Shown: positions 1 through 9,464, counted from the stretch's first letter. The stretch: DNA of 64,000 nt from Corynebacterium tuberculostearicum (GCF_013408445.1 NZ_JACBZL010000001.1:930001-994000); one strand, 5' to 3'. Translations and numbers: made by a program. Notes: generated by a model not told the origin, from the letters alone.

Positions 1-2382
1 GATAACCTCCGCCACGTGCGGCAGCAGCGGCGCCACCACGCGAGTCACGGTCTCCAGCACGGTGTACAAGGTATTAAACGCCTCAGGATGGGCGTCCTCG
101 CCCTCCCAGAAACGATCACGCGAGCGACGGACGTACCAGTTGGTCAGGACGTCGGCAAACAGGCGTACTTCTTCGGTTGCCGTGGCGATATCGGTATCGG
201 CAAGCGCCGCGTTGACATTGGCCACGACGTCGTGGGTCTTGGCCAAGATATAGCGGTCCAAAACATGCGTGGAGCTGGTGTCGAACTTTGCTTCCTTCTC
301 TGCGTAGAGCTGCAGGAAGGTATAGGCATTCCAGATAGGCAAGATTGCCTGGCGCACGCCCTCGCGAATGCCCTGCTCGGTCACGATGAGGTTGCCTCCG
401 CGCAGGATAGGCGAAGACATCAGGAACCAGCGCATGGCATCCGAGCCATCGCGATCAAAGACCTCGTTGACGTTCGGATAGTTGCCCTTGGACTTAGACA
501 TCTTAAGGCCATCGTTGCCCAGCACGATGCCATGGGCCACGACCTTCTTATACGCCGGGCGATCAAAAAGCGCGGTGGACAGCGCGTGCATCACATAGAA
601 CCAACCACGCGTCTGACCGGAGTACTCCACAATGAAGTCGGACGGCGAGTGGGTTTCAAACCATTCCTTATTCTCGAATGGGTAGTGCTTCTGCGCAAAC
701 GGCATCGAGCCGGACTCGAACCAGCAATCCAGCACGTCTGGCACGCGGCGCATCATCGACTTACCGGTCGGATCATCCGGGTTCGGGCGCACCAACTCGT
801 CGATATGCGGACGGTGCAGCGACTCCGGGCGGACACCGAAATCGCGCTCCAGCTCATCCAAGGAGCCGTAGACATCCATACGCGGATAGTTGTCGTCATC
901 GGACATCCACACCGGGATAGGCGCACCCCAGTAGCGGGTACGGGAGATATTCCAGTCGCGCGCACCCTCGAGCCACTTGCCAAACTGGCCATCTCGGATG
1001 TGCTCCGGCAGCCACTCAATCTCCTTGTGGTTGAGCTCCACCATGCGATCGCGGAACTCGGTCACCTTCACGAACCAGGCCGGCAGCGCCATGTAGATAA
1101 GCGGCTCGCCCGAGCGCCACGAGTGCGGATAGGAGTGCTCGATGGTTACGTGGCGCACCACTCGCCCAGCAGCCTTCAAGTCCTTGATGATGTCCTTATT
1201 CGCATCAAAGACCAGCTGGCCCTCATAAGGCGGAACCTGCGAGGTGAACTTGCCGTCCTCGTCCACTGGGATAACCAGCTCGATGTCGTACTGGTTGGTG
1301 GTATTCATGTCGTCTTCACCAAACGCAGGAGCCTGGTGTACCACACCGGTGCCGTCCTCAGTGGTGACGTAATCAGCGATCAAAACCTGGTAGGCATTGC
1401 GCAGATCCGGGAAGAAGCCGAAGATAGGCTCATAGGTAAAGCCCTCGAGTTGCGCGCCGGTAAACGTCTCCAGTACCTCGGCCTCCCCTAGTTCCTTCTC
1501 CAAGGTGGCCAGCAGGTTTTCCGCCATGATGAAGGTACGGCCGGCGAAATCACCCTCCGTAGCCTTAAAGAGCACGTAAGTAACCTCTGGATGAACCGCC
1601 AAGGCCTCGTTCGAAGGCAAGGTCCAGGGGGTGGTGGTCCAGGCGAGGAAAGAGGCGTCGGCAAGCGCAGGGTGCTCCGCCAACGTCTTTTCTGCCGCGC
1701 TTCCCTCGCGCGCGCCCTCTACTGGGAAGGTAACGGTTAGGGTCGGATCCTGGCGCATCTTATAGGAATCGTCCAGGCGGGTCTCCTGATTGGACAAAGA
1801 AGTGTGCTCCGCCCAAGAGTACGGAAGAACTCGGAAGCCCTTGTAGATAAGGCCCTTGTCATAAAGCTCCTTGAACGCCCACATGACCGATTCCATGTAG
1901 TTGATATCCATGGTCTTGTAGCCGTTGTCAAAGTCCACCCAGCGGGCCTGGCGGTTGACGTACTCTTCCCACTCGTCGGTGTACTCCAGCACGGACTTAG
2001 CGCAGTATTCATTGAACTTTTCCAAGCCCATGTCCTCGATCTGCGCCTTTTCAGTGATACCCAGCTGCTTTTCCGCCTCCAGCTCAGCGGGCAGACCGTG
2101 GGTATCCCAGCCGAATACGCGAGGTACGTAATTGCCAGCCATCGTGCGGTAGCGCGGGACGATATCCTTCACATAACCCGTCAGCAGGTGGCCATAGTGC
2201 GGCAAGCCGTTTGCGAATGGAGGGCCATCATAAAAGATGTACTCGGGGCAGTCCTTTGTCTTTTCTAGCGAAGCCTGGAAGGTATCATCCTGCTTCCAGT
2301 ACTTCTGGACTTCCTCTTCCATATCTGGGAAGCGGCTGGAGCCGCCGGTCATATCGACCTTGGGGTAAATCTTCTTCGCCAT
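1..2382 (-). CDS. ileS: Isoleucyl-tRNA synthetase (C-terminal part cut by window edge)
   Basis: Class I aminoacyl-tRNA synthetase that charges tRNA-Ile with isoleucine in the cytoplasm. About 794 codons are visible from the ATG at 2382; the gene runs off the left edge, so the anticodon-binding end is missing. The reading begins [11 protein letters not shown] and shows the HIGH-type signature as HYGH within [12 protein letters not shown] near residue 60. The catalytic KMSKS loop appears as KMSKSKGN at about 484-507. The family is usually 1,030-1,060 residues, so roughly three quarters is present. A putative ribosome site AAGGA lies eight bases before the start. The gene is preceded by a T-box leader (see separate entry), which predicts control by uncharged tRNA-Ile. 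Identification is secure. Confidence 0.97.
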   Translation of the reverse strand, partial: MAKKIYPKVDMTGGSSRFPDMEEEVQKYWKQDDTFQASLEKTKDCPEYIFYDGPPFANGLPHYGHLLTGYVKDIVPRYRTMAGNYVPRVFGWDTHGLPAELEAEKQLGITEKAQIEDMGLEKFNEYCAKSVLEYTDEWEEYVNRQARWVDFDNGYKTMDINYMESVMWAFKELYDKGLIYKGFRVLPYSWAEHTSLSNQETRLDDSYKMRQDPTLTVTFPVEGAREGSAAEKTLAEHPALADASFLAWTTTPWTLPSNEALAVHPEVTYVLFKATEGDFAGRTFIMAENLLATLEKELGEAEVLETFTGAQLEGFTYEPIFGFFPDLRNAYQVLIADYVTTEDGTGVVHQAPAFGEDDMNTTNQYDIELVIPVDEDGKFTSQVPPYEGQLVFDANKDIIKDLKAAGRVVRHVTIEHSYPHSWRSGEPLIYMALPAWFVKVTEFRDRMVELNHKEIEWLPEHIRDGQFGKWLEGARDWNISRTRYWGAPIPVWMSDDDNYPRMDVYGSLDELERDFGVRPESLHRPHIDELVRPNPDDPTGKSMMRRVPDVLDCWFESGSMPFAQKHYPFENKEWFETHSPSDFIVEYSGQTRGWFYVMHALSTALFDRPAYKKVVAHGIVLGNDGLKMSKSKGNYPNVNEVFDRDGSDAMRWFLMSSPILRGGNLIVTEQGIREGVRQAILPIWNAYTFLQLYAEKEAKFDTSSTHVLDRYILAKTHDVVANVNAALADTDIATATEEVRLFADVLTNWYVRRSRDRFWEGEDAHPEAFNTLYTVLETVTRVVAPLLPHVAEVI

Positions 2383-2394
2383 AATTATCCTTCA

Positions 2395-2585
2395 CTCTTA
2401 ACACGGTGCAGGGACGCGCCTTAAAGGCTCGCGGTACCACCCTGCTTGAGCCCGAAGGCTCCGCTTCGTTTCGGTGAAGGAGTTGACGGTCCCACCCGTT
2501 CAGTTCTACTGGGCCACACTGGCTGTTCTTCTGAATTACTCCCCGGTGATGGCCGGATCACTGCGTGTAGGCCACAGTATAGCGC
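2395..2585 (-). promoter_or_regulatory. T-box leader of ileS, Ile specifier AUC
   Basis: On the minus strand the conserved T-box sequence GGTGGTACCGCG is present (plus strand 2430-2442), followed by a pairable arm and then the ileS ribosome site. About 100 bases upstream is a very short stem, CCGG-CCATCA-CCGG (2543-2556), whose loop carries ATC (2548-2550), the isoleucine codon. Such a minimal Stem I, with the T-box close to the start codon and no U-run terminator, is the pattern known for translational ileS T-boxes of Actinobacteria. Known: uncharged tRNA pairs with specifier and T-box and frees the ribosome site. Inferred: translational rather than transcriptional control here. Confidence 0.9.
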
Positions 2586-2670
2586 CCCAGAATCTTCGTG
2601 CACAAGAAGTTATCCACAGGCTAAAAACTTTCCCTTGTGGGGGCTTGCGCGGGGAAATAAATTGTGAGTC

Positions 2671-3672
2671 GTGAACGCGCTAGATACTTACCTCGCAGCC
2701 ATGGCACCCGGGATGGACATCGTCCTCGGGTGCGCAGGCATGTCCGAGGACGACCTCTGCGCGCGTGGCGCCGCTGAAAAGACGGCCCGCGAGTTGGCAT
2801 TGCTCAAAGAGGCGTACTGCGGCACGACCAAGTTCACAAGGAAGCGTCGTCGTGCTATCGAAGGAGCTCAGCACAATGGGCATTCCATCGTTGCGTTATC
2901 CATCATTGAAAAGTATGCACGCAAGATGCCCACGCTTTTCGACGCATGGGTCCTCCGCGAACAGCTATGCACCACCAAGGCCACAGCAGCGGCACTAGAA
3001 AAGCTGGCGCAATCCAAGGTTCCGAAGAAAAAGCGCAAGGTAAAGCCTGGTGTACGCATCATCCGCCGCAAGGATGCGCCGTGGACGTTAGCTATCGACG
3101 GCTCGTCCTCGTTCATTGCAGACCTCCACGCGGCGGTGGAGAACCAGGATAAAAAGCCGCTGGATGTGGTGGAAGATACCTTCTTCGGCAGCGATACGGG
3201 GCAACGAAGCACGGTGGTAACCAATGTCATCGTGCGCTTGGAAGACTACGTGCGCATCGTCAACGGTGATGGCGAGGAAATCACCTTGCAGATGACCAAC
3301 GGAGCAACGCTTACGGGAGCGCAGTATGTGCGCCGCACGTTAAAGGAGCATGGGCTCATTACCCTGGTGAGCCCCTATGAAGGCGCGGTGAACCTGTACC
3401 GCACGGAGCGCTTCGCCAATGCCAAGCAGCGGTTGATGGCGGGCGCGGAAAATCCGGTATGCCCATGGCCGCGCTGCGCTAAGCCTGCTGACGAATGCCA
3501 AATTCACCATTTGGAGCCGTGGTTGCACGGTGGATTGACCAATATCGCGAACTTATCCACAGCCTGCGCGTACCACAATGGCGCGAACGATGACGATCCC
3601 AATGCCCCGCCGCTGCGCGGGCAACTTGCCCGAACCAACGGACGGATTCGGTGGCAACCGCCCGATTGCTAG
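2671..3672 (+). CDS. HNH endonuclease-domain protein
   Basis: A 333-residue protein with a C-terminal HNH nuclease domain (about residues 265-320). The two cysteines of CPWPRC are followed by DECQIHHLEPW, an asparagine in GGLTNIANLS and a final histidine in CAYHNG, which together make the usual beta-beta-alpha metal site. The first 200 residues are helical and basic with no family I recognise, resembling the long N-terminal regions of actinobacterial HNH proteins often present in several copies per genome. The GTG at 2671 is taken as the start; the ATG at 2701 is in frame and possible, and neither has a strong ribosome site. It is divergent from ileS and not in an operon. The biological role is unknown: DNA nicking or repair are possible, but no partner methylase or mobile element is adjacent. 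Confidence 0.75.
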   Translation: MNALDTYLAAMAPGMDIVLGCAGMSEDDLCARGAAEKTARELALLKEAYCGTTKFTRKRRRAIEGAQHNGHSIVALSIIEKYARKMPTLFDAWVLREQLCTTKATAAALEKLAQSKVPKKKRKVKPGVRIIRRKDAPWTLAIDGSSSFIADLHAAVENQDKKPLDVVEDTFFGSDTGQRSTVVTNVIVRLEDYVRIVNGDGEEITLQMTNGATLTGAQYVRRTLKEHGLITLVSPYEGAVNLYRTERFANAKQRLMAGAENPVCPWPRCAKPADECQIHHLEPWLHGGLTNIANLSTACAYHNGANDDDPNAPPLRGQLARTNGRIRWQPPDC

Positions 3673-3685
3673 AGCCCGACTGCAG

Positions 3686-3710
3686 AATAAGGCGCCTCGT
3701 GCGCCTTATT
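3686..3710. terminator. Bidirectional hairpin between two convergent genes
   Basis: A perfect 10-bp inverted repeat, AATAAGGCGC then GCGCCTTATT with a 5-base loop, sits between the HNH gene stop (3672) and the end of the small membrane gene (3748). The A/T-rich outer arms allow it to work on both strands. Confidence 0.6.
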
Positions 3711-3747
3711 GGCATGCCTGCAACCGAAAGCTTGGGGTCTCGCGGCG

Positions 3748-3969
3748 TTAGTCCTCGCGAAAGGCTGCGCGCACAGCCTCCCCCTCGGGGGATTCAGTTG
3801 ACTTGGCTTTGTCGGCGCGATGTTTATGCGCCCAGTCCAGGATAAAGCACACGAGTCCGATGCCGGCGGCGGCAAAAACGATATACAACGACCAGTCGGC
3901 TCCCGAGATAACGAAGTTGACCAAGGCCACGAATGCCACGAGGGCGAGAACTAAAGCGGCAACGAGCAC
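3748..3969 (-). CDS. Small two-helix membrane protein, unknown function
   Basis: A 73-residue protein. Two hydrophobic segments are seen at about residues 2-20 and 26-45, followed by a charged, probably cytoplasmic tail (HKHRADKAKS onward). The GTG start at 3969 is supported by AAAGGA seven to eight bases upstream. It lies just downstream of divIVA but is separated by a strong terminator, so it is probably transcribed on its own. I recognise no domain. Small membrane proteins are often found beside divIVA in corynebacteria, but I cannot assign a role from sequence alone. Confidence 0.6.
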   Translation of the reverse strand: MLVAALVLALVAFVALVNFVISGADWSLYIVFAAAGIGLVCFILDWAHKHRADKAKSTESPEGEAVRAAFRED

Positions 3970-4023
3970 AGTGGTTCCTTTCGTTAGGAGCGGGCTAAAG
4001 CACGACGGTCTAAAACAACAATA

Positions 4024-4050
4024 GCGCCCCCGCCGCGGTGGCGGGGGCGC
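4024..4050 (-). terminator. Terminator of divIVA
   Basis: An 11-bp perfect GC stem (GCGCCCCCGCC / GGCGGGGGCGC, 5-base loop) lies directly downstream of the divIVA stop. On the minus strand it is followed by a T-rich stretch (TATTGTTGTTTTAG). Confidence 0.85.
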
Positions 4051-4070
4051 TAGAAAGAACGGGGCGCGGT

Positions 4071-5246
4071 TTAGTTGTTGCCAGCCTCGCCGTTCGGTGC
4101 TGCGGTGCCGCGGGTAGCCAGCTCTTCCAGCTGAGACTCCAGCAGGGTCTTCAGGCGGGTGCGGTACTCGCGCTCGAAGGTGCGCAGCTCGGAGATGCGA
4201 GCCTCCAGCGCGGTCTGCTGCTGCTTGACGGTGTTCATAACCTCGGTGTGCTTGCGCTCGGCATCGGCCTGCAGCGAAGCAGCCTTCTCCTCAGCCTGGC
4301 GGATTTGCGCCTCTGCGCGGGAGGAGGCATCAGACTCGGTCTGCTTTGCCTTAGCCTCAGCGTCAGATACCAGCTTCTTGGAGCGGGAATCTGCGTCCTG
4401 CAGCTGGGCGTCGTACTTCTTCTGGGCGTCGGCAAGCTGTGCCTTGGAGCGGGAATCTGCATCGGTCAGCTGCTTCTCGGCGGCGGTGCGCGCCTCGGAC
4501 AGCATGGACTCGGACTCCGCACGAGCCTCGGAGGTCAGGCGGTCTGCCATCTCCTGTGCCAGACCCAGAACGCGGGCAGCCTGCATGTGGGTTTCCGGGG
4601 TAGCCAGGCCATCGGCGGTCTGTGCAACACCAGCGCCTGCGATACCCGCTGCCGCTGCACCAGCCTTGGAGGAACCAGCTGCGGAAGCCGACTTCTTCAG
4701 CTCATCGTTTTCCTTCTTGGAAGCCTCGAGGTCCTTCTTTGCCTGGGCTGCCTCGGCGCGAGCTGCCTCGGCGTCCTTCTTGGCCTGAGCCGCTTCATCG
4801 CGGGCTGCCTTCAGGTCTGCGGAAGAGGAAGCAGCAGCGGAGCCAGATGCCTGCGCCTTGGAAGCCTCAGCCTGGGCAGCCTTAACCTGCTCCTGTGCCT
4901 TCTTGGTCTCTTCCTTGGCACGGGAAACCTCGGACTTGGAGTCCGCCAGCTTGGTTTCGTACTCGGCGCGCAGCTTAGCCTCAATCTCCTTGCGCAGCGC
5001 AGCCTCATCGGTGCGGGTGGAAGCCGCAGTTGCGGTACCAGCAGCACCGGCGCCAGCACCCGCCTTGGCCTGGGAGTTCAAATCGCTAACCTGCGCCTGC
5101 AGGTCTTCGTTCTCATCCTGCAACTGGGCAAGGGCGTCCTCTACGAGGTCGAGGAACTGATCCACCTCGTCTTCGTTGTAGCCACGCTTGCCAATCGGCG
5201 GCTTGCTGAACGCGACGTTGTGAACATCAGCTGGTGACAGTGGCAT
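4071..5246 (-). CDS. divIVA: Polar growth scaffold DivIVA (Wag31)
   Basis: Coiled-coil scaffold that gathers at cell poles and directs apical peptidoglycan synthesis in Corynebacteriales. The 391-residue protein starts [20 protein letters not shown] and carries the conserved N-terminal membrane-curvature domain (about 1-65, with [13 protein letters not shown]). A low-complexity Ala/Gly/Thr linker follows, then long Ala/Lys/Glu-rich coiled coils (about 90-360) containing repeated units such as [14 protein letters not shown] and [16 protein letters not shown]. The C-terminal segment [20 protein letters not shown] matches the conserved DivIVA end domain. It has its own promoter and terminator. 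In mycobacteria the family is a Ser/Thr kinase substrate; whether that holds here cannot be seen. Confidence 0.96.
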   Translation of the reverse strand: MPLSPADVHNVAFSKPPIGKRGYNEDEVDQFLDLVEDALAQLQDENEDLQAQVSDLNSQAKAGAGAGAAGTATAASTRTDEAALRKEIEAKLRAEYETKLADSKSEVSRAKEETKKAQEQVKAAQAEASKAQASGSAAASSSADLKAARDEAAQAKKDAEAARAEAAQAKKDLEASKKENDELKKSASAAGSSKAGAAAAGIAGAGVAQTADGLATPETHMQAARVLGLAQEMADRLTSEARAESESMLSEARTAAEKQLTDADSRSKAQLADAQKKYDAQLQDADSRSKKLVSDAEAKAKQTESDASSRAEAQIRQAEEKAASLQADAERKHTEVMNTVKQQQTALEARISELRTFEREYRTRLKTLLESQLEELATRGTAAPNGEAGNN

Positions 5247-5349
5247 GTCTTCTCTTCCCCTTCAGGTTGGTACAACCCCGGAGCTTCCAGGGCCTTAGGA
5301 GTGCGGTTCAGGTCTAACTAAACCTTCCCCACAAAGGTACATGTGGTTC

Positions 5350-5378
5350 ATAATACGGGTTATCGCGATTTATCGTAA
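5350..5378 (-). promoter_or_regulatory. Probable divIVA promoter with overlapping inverted repeat
   Basis: On the minus strand TTACGA (5373-5378) and TATTAT (5350-5355) are separated by exactly 17 bases and lie about 100 bases before the divIVA start. An inverted repeat with arms GGTTA (5358-5362) and TAACC (5376-5380) overlaps the -35 and spacer and could bind a regulator. This is a pattern match only. Confidence 0.5.
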
Positions 5379-5449
5379 CCAAACGCCCACAATAATCGAC
5401 GCCCCGCCGAGTCTCAACGTTTACCACAGGTTTCGAGGCGACGGGGGTG

Positions 5450-5743
5450 CTACGTCAGGAAAATTATCCGCAAGATCATTGTGAGTATCGAGAGCAAGAC
5501 GAACAGTACAAGCACCGATACATCAAGCGCTACGCCACCCATTTGCAGGGGCGGGATCAGGCGGCGCAACGCCTTGACCGGCGGGTCCGTAATCACAAAC
5601 AGAGGCTCCGCTACAACCATGAACCAGCGTGGAGGGTTGAACTGCCGCGAGAAGGACTGGATCATCTCAATAATGATGCGGGCGATGAGCACCCACGTAT
5701 AGATCCGCACGAGCAGGATAAGAATAATTCCGAGTTGTGTCAC
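5450..5743 (-). CDS. YggT family membrane protein
   Basis: A 97-residue integral membrane protein of the YggT family. Two hydrophobic segments are visible, about residues 3-27 and 72-96, flanking the conserved loop FVITDPPVKALRRLIPP. The gene lies between sepF and divIVA, a position conserved in Actinobacteria and Gram-positive bacteria, which ties the family to division or envelope assembly. The reading starts at GTG 5743; the ribosome site is weak. A terminator-like hairpin separates it from sepF, so it may have its own promoter. The biochemical function of the family is not established. Confidence 0.85.
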   Translation of the reverse strand: MTQLGIILILLVRIYTWVLIARIIIEMIQSFSRQFNPPRWFMVVAEPLFVITDPPVKALRRLIPPLQMGGVALDVSVLVLFVLLSILTMILRIIFLT

Positions 5744-5766
5744 AATGACCGAGCCTATCGAATAAA

Positions 5767-5800
5767 CCCCCGCGGGTGCCCAATCGGCACTCCACGGGGG
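5767..5800 (-). terminator. Terminator-like hairpin after sepF
   Basis: An imperfect GC stem (CCCCCG...CGGGGG with an inner GTGCC/GGCAC) lies 20 bases past the sepF stop. On the minus strand it is followed by TTTATT. Confidence 0.55.
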
Positions 5801-5819
5801 CTAAATGAAACGTGCTGCT

Positions 5820-6272
5820 TTAGCGCAGGCCTGCGGCGCGCTCGAGTTCGTGCTTTGCAATGTCCGCAGACTTCGGCACGATGGAAAAGACCTTGCGCTC
5901 AGTGTCCATACCCTTGGTGAGGTTGAGCATACGGCCCTCCAGGCCGAAGCAGAGGCCGGCAGCGAAGTCGATGAAGCGCTTGGCGGTGGCTTTTTCGGCG
6001 TCGGTAAGCTCGAAGACCACGGCATCGCCGTCGCGGAAGGGCTCGCCTACCTTGGCGGCGTCATTGAAAGACGTCAGGGAAATAGCCACGATGGTCGGGA
6101 CGAATTCCTCCTGTACCGGGGCCGGCTCGTAGGACTGCGGGGCGCGGCGAGGTGCGTAGGCCGAGGAGCTATTTTCGGAGTAACGCGGCTCCTCGTTGTA
6201 GTAGGCATCGTCTTCTTCGATGTCCACCGGGCCCAGCCCGAAGAAATCCTTCGTCTTATCAATGAATGACAT
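5820..6272 (-). CDS. sepF: Cell division protein SepF
   Basis: Cytoplasmic membrane-associated partner of FtsZ, which bundles protofilaments and links them to the membrane in bacteria lacking FtsA. The 150-residue protein starts MSFIDKTKDFFGLGP, an amphipathic N-terminal membrane anchor. A charged linker follows, and the SepF core (about 68-145) includes FRDGDAVVFELTD and KRFIDFAAGLCFGLEG. The ATG at 6272 is chosen over an upstream TTG at 6305 because AGAGGGAG precedes it at good spacing and SepF proteins begin this way. It is downstream of ftsZ, pgeF and yggS in one direction. No ftsA is present in the window, so SepF is the likely sole FtsZ tether. Confidence 0.95.
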   Translation of the reverse strand: MSFIDKTKDFFGLGPVDIEEDDAYYNEEPRYSENSSSAYAPRRAPQSYEPAPVQEEFVPTIVAISLTSFNDAAKVGEPFRDGDAVVFELTDAEKATAKRFIDFAAGLCFGLEGRMLNLTKGMDTERKVFSIVPKSADIAKHELERAAGLR

Positions 6273-6376
6273 TTTTGGGTCTCCCTCTGACCTAAATTTG
6301 TACAAGTCTAAACGCGTAAAATGTGTCTGGTGTGACTCATGTGATTTACGCCGTGAAATGCGCTTTTGCGATGTTT

Positions 6377-7075
6377 TTAACCTACTGGCCGCGGCCCCAT
6401 GATACTGGTTCCGACACGCACGATATCACTGCCCGCAGCAATTGCCTCGGCCATGTCCGCACTCATGCCAGCAGACATTTTCAGCGGTCGATCGAGCTCA
6501 GATGACAAGCGATCTACCTCTCCGCGGACGTTTCGGAATACCTCACCAGCATCGGCATCAAGTGGCGGAACTACCATGAGTCCGGCAAGTTCCAAGTGCT
6601 GCGCTTCTTCTACGGCACGCACAACCTCATCGAGGGCGTCCGGTGTTACCCCGCCTCGAGCGCCATCGCCGTCGGCGGAGACTTGGATGAAGACCGGCAG
6701 ATTGCTTTCGCGTTCGCCTCGTTCCTTGGCTAAGGAAACGCCTCGCTCCAGTGCGTGGGCGAGTTTGAGGGAATCAAGCGAATGCACGCTGGCTGCCCAT
6801 CGGGCTACATGGTTGGCCTTCTTGGTTTGGATTTGGCCAATCATGTGGAAACGCAGCTGCGGCAGCTCAGCGGCCTTGGCACGGGCCTCTTGTTCCCGGT
6901 TTTCGGCGACGTCGGTAACTCCTAGATCTGCCAGCAGAGAAATATCCGCAGCTGGGTGAAATTTCGTTACGGGCAACAGCTGGGGTGGTTTTCGCCCTGA
7001 CTGCGCTGCTAGCCGTTCAATCTCGGCGCGGGTGGCCGCTAAATTTTCTTGTAGCTGTGCCTTTCGGTCTGACAT
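6377..7075 (-). CDS. YggS/PLPBP-type pyridoxal phosphate homeostasis protein
   Basis: Single-domain alanine racemase-fold protein of 232 residues that binds pyridoxal 5'-phosphate and buffers the cofactor. The PLP lysine lies in LLPVTKFHPA (about residue 38). Other family motifs are ENREQEARAKA, FHMIGQIQTKKAN and, near the C-terminus, MSAGMSADMAEAI plus the phosphate-binding VRVGTSIMG. Its ATG overlaps the pgeF stop by one base (TAATG), so the two are probably translationally coupled. The position next to sepF is conserved across Gram-positive bacteria, but no direct division role is known. Confidence 0.93.
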   Translation of the reverse strand: MSDRKAQLQENLAATRAEIERLAAQSGRKPPQLLPVTKFHPAADISLLADLGVTDVAENREQEARAKAAELPQLRFHMIGQIQTKKANHVARWAASVHSLDSLKLAHALERGVSLAKERGERESNLPVFIQVSADGDGARGGVTPDALDEVVRAVEEAQHLELAGLMVVPPLDADAGEVFRNVRGEVDRLSSELDRPLKMSAGMSADMAEAIAAGSDIVRVGTSIMGPRPVG

Positions 7076-7806
7076 TACTTAGCCTCCAACCAAATTAGTC
7101 CAGCCTGGCGGCCGGTGGTTCCTTCGCGCCGATAGGAAAAGAAGTCTTCGTCTTCAATGGTGCAGCGCGGGTCGGATTCAATCGCGGTGATGCCTAGCCC
7201 CATGAGCTGCCGAATCAGCCCTGCTCGCACATCGATGCCCCACGTGCCCTTCGACGTCCGAGTCTTGGAGCCGGGCAAGCGGCGCTCGACGTCAGTGGCC
7301 ATTTCCTCGGGCACTTCGTAGTTCTTTCCGGAAGCAGCCGGCCCCATAACTACCTGAATACGCTCGGGCTGTGCGCCAAGCTTCTGCATTTCGCGCACGG
7401 TATTGACCACAATGCCGTTGCGGGCACCCAAGCGGCCGGCGTGGGCAGCGGCGATGACGCCAGCGGCGACGTCGACAAGCAGCACCGGCGTGCAATCCGC
7501 AACGAGAACGCCTAGCCCGAGGCGTCGCTGGGTGGTGACAATTGCGTCTGTGGCTGGCACGGGCTCGTCCTGTGGACCATCGACGACGGTGACGGTATTG
7601 GTGTGCAGCTGTTCCATCCACACGATGTCGTCCAGACCGGTCACGCGCTTCAGGCGCTCGCGGTTAGCAGCAACCGCGTCGGGGTCATCGCCGACATGGT
7701 GCCCCAAGTTAAAGGAGTGGTATGGAATAGCAGACGCCCCGCCAGCACGGCTAGTAAAAACCATGCGGACGGGGCGTGTGGTGCGATGTTCCTCGTTTAC
7801 TGGCAT
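7075..7806 (-). CDS. pgeF: PgeF/YfiH-family multicopper-fold purine nucleoside phosphorylase
   Basis: A 243-residue protein of the former DUF152 'polyphenol oxidase' family. Members are now known as zinc/copper-fold enzymes acting on purine nucleosides or editing peptidoglycan intermediates. Metal-ligand motifs are visible: SFNLGHHVGDDP near the start, VLVADCTPVLL and AAHAGRLGARNGI in the middle. The start is taken as the ATG at 7806; a GTG lies two codons upstream. It sits between ftsZ and yggS, the usual place in actinobacterial division clusters. E. coli YfiH prevents misincorporation by MurC. The corynebacterial substrate cannot be judged from sequence. Confidence 0.85.
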   Translation of the reverse strand: MPVNEEHRTTRPVRMVFTSRAGGASAIPYHSFNLGHHVGDDPDAVAANRERLKRVTGLDDIVWMEQLHTNTVTVVDGPQDEPVPATDAIVTTQRRLGLGVLVADCTPVLLVDVAAGVIAAAHAGRLGARNGIVVNTVREMQKLGAQPERIQVVMGPAASGKNYEVPEEMATDVERRLPGSKTRTSKGTWGIDVRAGLIRQLMGLGITAIESDPRCTIEDEDFFSYRREGTTGRQAGLIWLEAK

Positions 7807-7830
7807 GCACACCAGCGTAGCGCTTTGCGC

Positions 7831-9150
7831 TTAGCGCATGAAGGAAGGCACGTCCAGATCGTCGTCGCCGTCATCGTCACGACGCTGGGATGGGCGGGAC
7901 AAACGGTAGTCATCGCGGCGCTCCTCGCGGGAGAAACGGTCAGAGTTGGTGAACAGACCGCTAGATTCTGGGCGACGCTCCTCGGCAGGACGCTGCGGGG
8001 TGTAGCGCTCTCGCTCCTGGCCGGCGCGCGGCTCGTAGGAGTGGCGCGGGGAGTAGTCATCCTGTGCCGGCTGAGCGGCAGCAGGCTGCGCCGGTGCCGG
8101 GGTGACGGGCTCTGCGGTCTCGCGCTGGCGATTGTCAAAAAGGGAGCCGGGCTTGCGCTGTTCCTGCTGCGGCTGCTGCTGCGCGGCGACCTGGGTCATA
8201 TTGGCCTCGGCATCGAAGCCGGTGGCGATGATGGTGATGCGGATTTCATCGCCCAGGGTGTCATCGATGATGGTACCGAAGATGAGGTTGACGTCTTCGT
8301 CAGCGCGCTCTTCCACCATGGAGGCAGCGGCGTTTACTTCGTGCAGGCCGAGATCGGAGCCGCCGGCGATGGACAGCAGCACGCCCTTGGCGCCTTCCAT
8401 CGTGGATTCCAACAGCGGGGAGTTAATGGCTTGCTCAGCAGCGGTCATGGCGCGGTTATCACCGCGGGCGGAACCGATACCCATGAGCGCGGAGCCAGCG
8501 TCAGACATGACGGAGCGAACGTCCGCAAAGTCGACGTTGATCATGCCCGGGATGGTGATCAGGTTGGTAATACCCTGCACACCATTGTGCAGCACCTCAT
8601 CGGCAGCGCGGAAAGCCTCAACGATGGAAAGCTCTTCCCCACCGAGCTGCATCAGGCGATCGTTCGGGATGACGATGAGGGTATCGCAGACCTCGCGCAG
8701 CTCCTCAATACCGGCCATGGCCTGGCGGGTACGGCGAGCGCCTTCGAACTTGAACGGACGGGTGACAACACCGACGGTCAGCGCACCCATTTTCTTCGCG
8801 ATAGACGCCACGACTGGAGCAGCACCGGTGCCGGTGCCGCCACCCTCGCCGGCAGTCACGAAGACCATATCGGAGCCCTCGAGGGCGTCTTCAATTTCGG
8901 ACTTGTGGTCTTCTGCGGAGGTCTTGCCTACCTCAGGGTTAGCGCCGGCACCGAGGCCGCGGGTGGCCTCACGGCCAATGTCGAGCTTGGTATCTGCGTC
9001 AGAGAAGATGAGGGCCTGGGAGTCAGTGTTGATGGCGACGAACTGAACGCCCTTGAGGCCTTCTTCGATCATGCGGTTCACGGCGTTGACGCCGCCACCG
9101 CCGACGCCAACGACCTTGATATCCGCGAGATTGTTATTGGAAGAGATCAT
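7831..9150 (-). CDS. ftsZ: Cell division GTPase FtsZ
   Basis: Tubulin-like GTPase forming the division ring. The 439-residue protein has the nucleotide-binding motifs [15 protein letters not shown] (about 10-25) and the tubulin signature [12 protein letters not shown] (about 103-114), plus [11 protein letters not shown] and the T7-loop region. The C-terminal 120 residues are a Gln/Pro/Arg-rich linker, ending in a conserved tip [11 protein letters not shown] that binds SepF/FtsW-type partners. The ATG at 9150 is chosen; an in-frame GTG at 9165 overlaps the ribosome site AAAGGTGAG and is unlikely. A terminator-like hairpin and 300 bases of leader separate it from ftsQ, so ftsZ probably has its own promoter(s). 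Confidence 0.98.
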   Translation of the reverse strand: MISSNNNLADIKVVGVGGGGVNAVNRMIEEGLKGVQFVAINTDSQALIFSDADTKLDIGREATRGLGAGANPEVGKTSAEDHKSEIEDALEGSDMVFVTAGEGGGTGTGAAPVVASIAKKMGALTVGVVTRPFKFEGARRTRQAMAGIEELREVCDTLIVIPNDRLMQLGGEELSIVEAFRAADEVLHNGVQGITNLITIPGMINVDFADVRSVMSDAGSALMGIGSARGDNRAMTAAEQAINSPLLESTMEGAKGVLLSIAGGSDLGLHEVNAAASMVEERADEDVNLIFGTIIDDTLGDEIRITIIATGFDAEANMTQVAAQQQPQQEQRKPGSLFDNRQRETAEPVTPAPAQPAAAQPAQDDYSPRHSYEPRAGQERERYTPQRPAEERRPESSGLFTNSDRFSREERRDDYRLSRPSQRRDDDGDDDLDVPSFMR

Positions 9151-9379
9151 GTGAGTTGGTCTCACCTTTCGCTACTTTAAGTCTGCACGTGCATTAAACG
9201 AGGAATGTAATGCGGTCCGCCGAGGGCGAATCGCGTTCCTTTCCATCTTTAACGACAGCGGTGTAATTTTCACGCACATTTTCCGCGTGTCGAGACCCTC
9301 AAGTTCCACTTTAGGGTTTCTCACCTGCGGTTTTATAAGTCACATCCGTATCATCCGCCCCATGGTTCAGGCACTGAAA
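9151..9379 (-). promoter_or_regulatory. ftsZ leader and promoter region
   Basis: About 230 bases without coding signal between the ftsQ-side terminator and the ftsZ start. On the minus strand a -10-like TATAAA lies at 9331-9336. I see no convincing -35 at standard spacing and no recognisable riboswitch. The length and isolation suggest separate transcription of ftsZ. Confidence 0.4.
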
Positions 9380-9424
9380 TGGGCCCGTGCAGCGCACACG
9401 CCTAAGCGGTGCTGCACGGGCCCA
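9380..9424 (-). terminator. Hairpin after ftsQ
   Basis: Perfect 14-bp arms (TGGGCCCGTGCAGC at 9380-9393 and its complement at 9411-9424) with a 17-base loop lie 40 bases past the ftsQ stop. There is only a weak T-rich tail (ATTTCAG) on the minus strand, so it may pause or stabilise as well as terminate. Confidence 0.65.
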
Positions 9425-9464
9425 CAAGAGCGATAAAGGCACCTACGGGGGCACCCGTCGCGCC

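Noticed and set aside
2610..2618. Perfect DnaA box TTATCCACA (also at 3553-3561)
   Set aside because: Single scattered boxes, no AT-rich unwinding region and no dnaA/dnaN nearby. Not a replication origin.
2671..3672. Homing endonuclease or mobile intron at the HNH gene
   Set aside because: No intron, intein or inverted-repeat boundary, and neighbouring genes are intact. It looks like a stand-alone chromosomal HNH protein.
4235..4500. Tandem repeats in the divIVA coding region as a mobile or CRISPR-like element
   Set aside because: The repeats are in frame, degenerate and encode heptad coiled-coil units.
4038..5237. Plus-strand open frame opposite divIVA, rich in Leu/Gly/Cys
   Set aside because: It is the complement of the Ala/Lys/Glu-rich coiled coil and has no ribosome site or homology.
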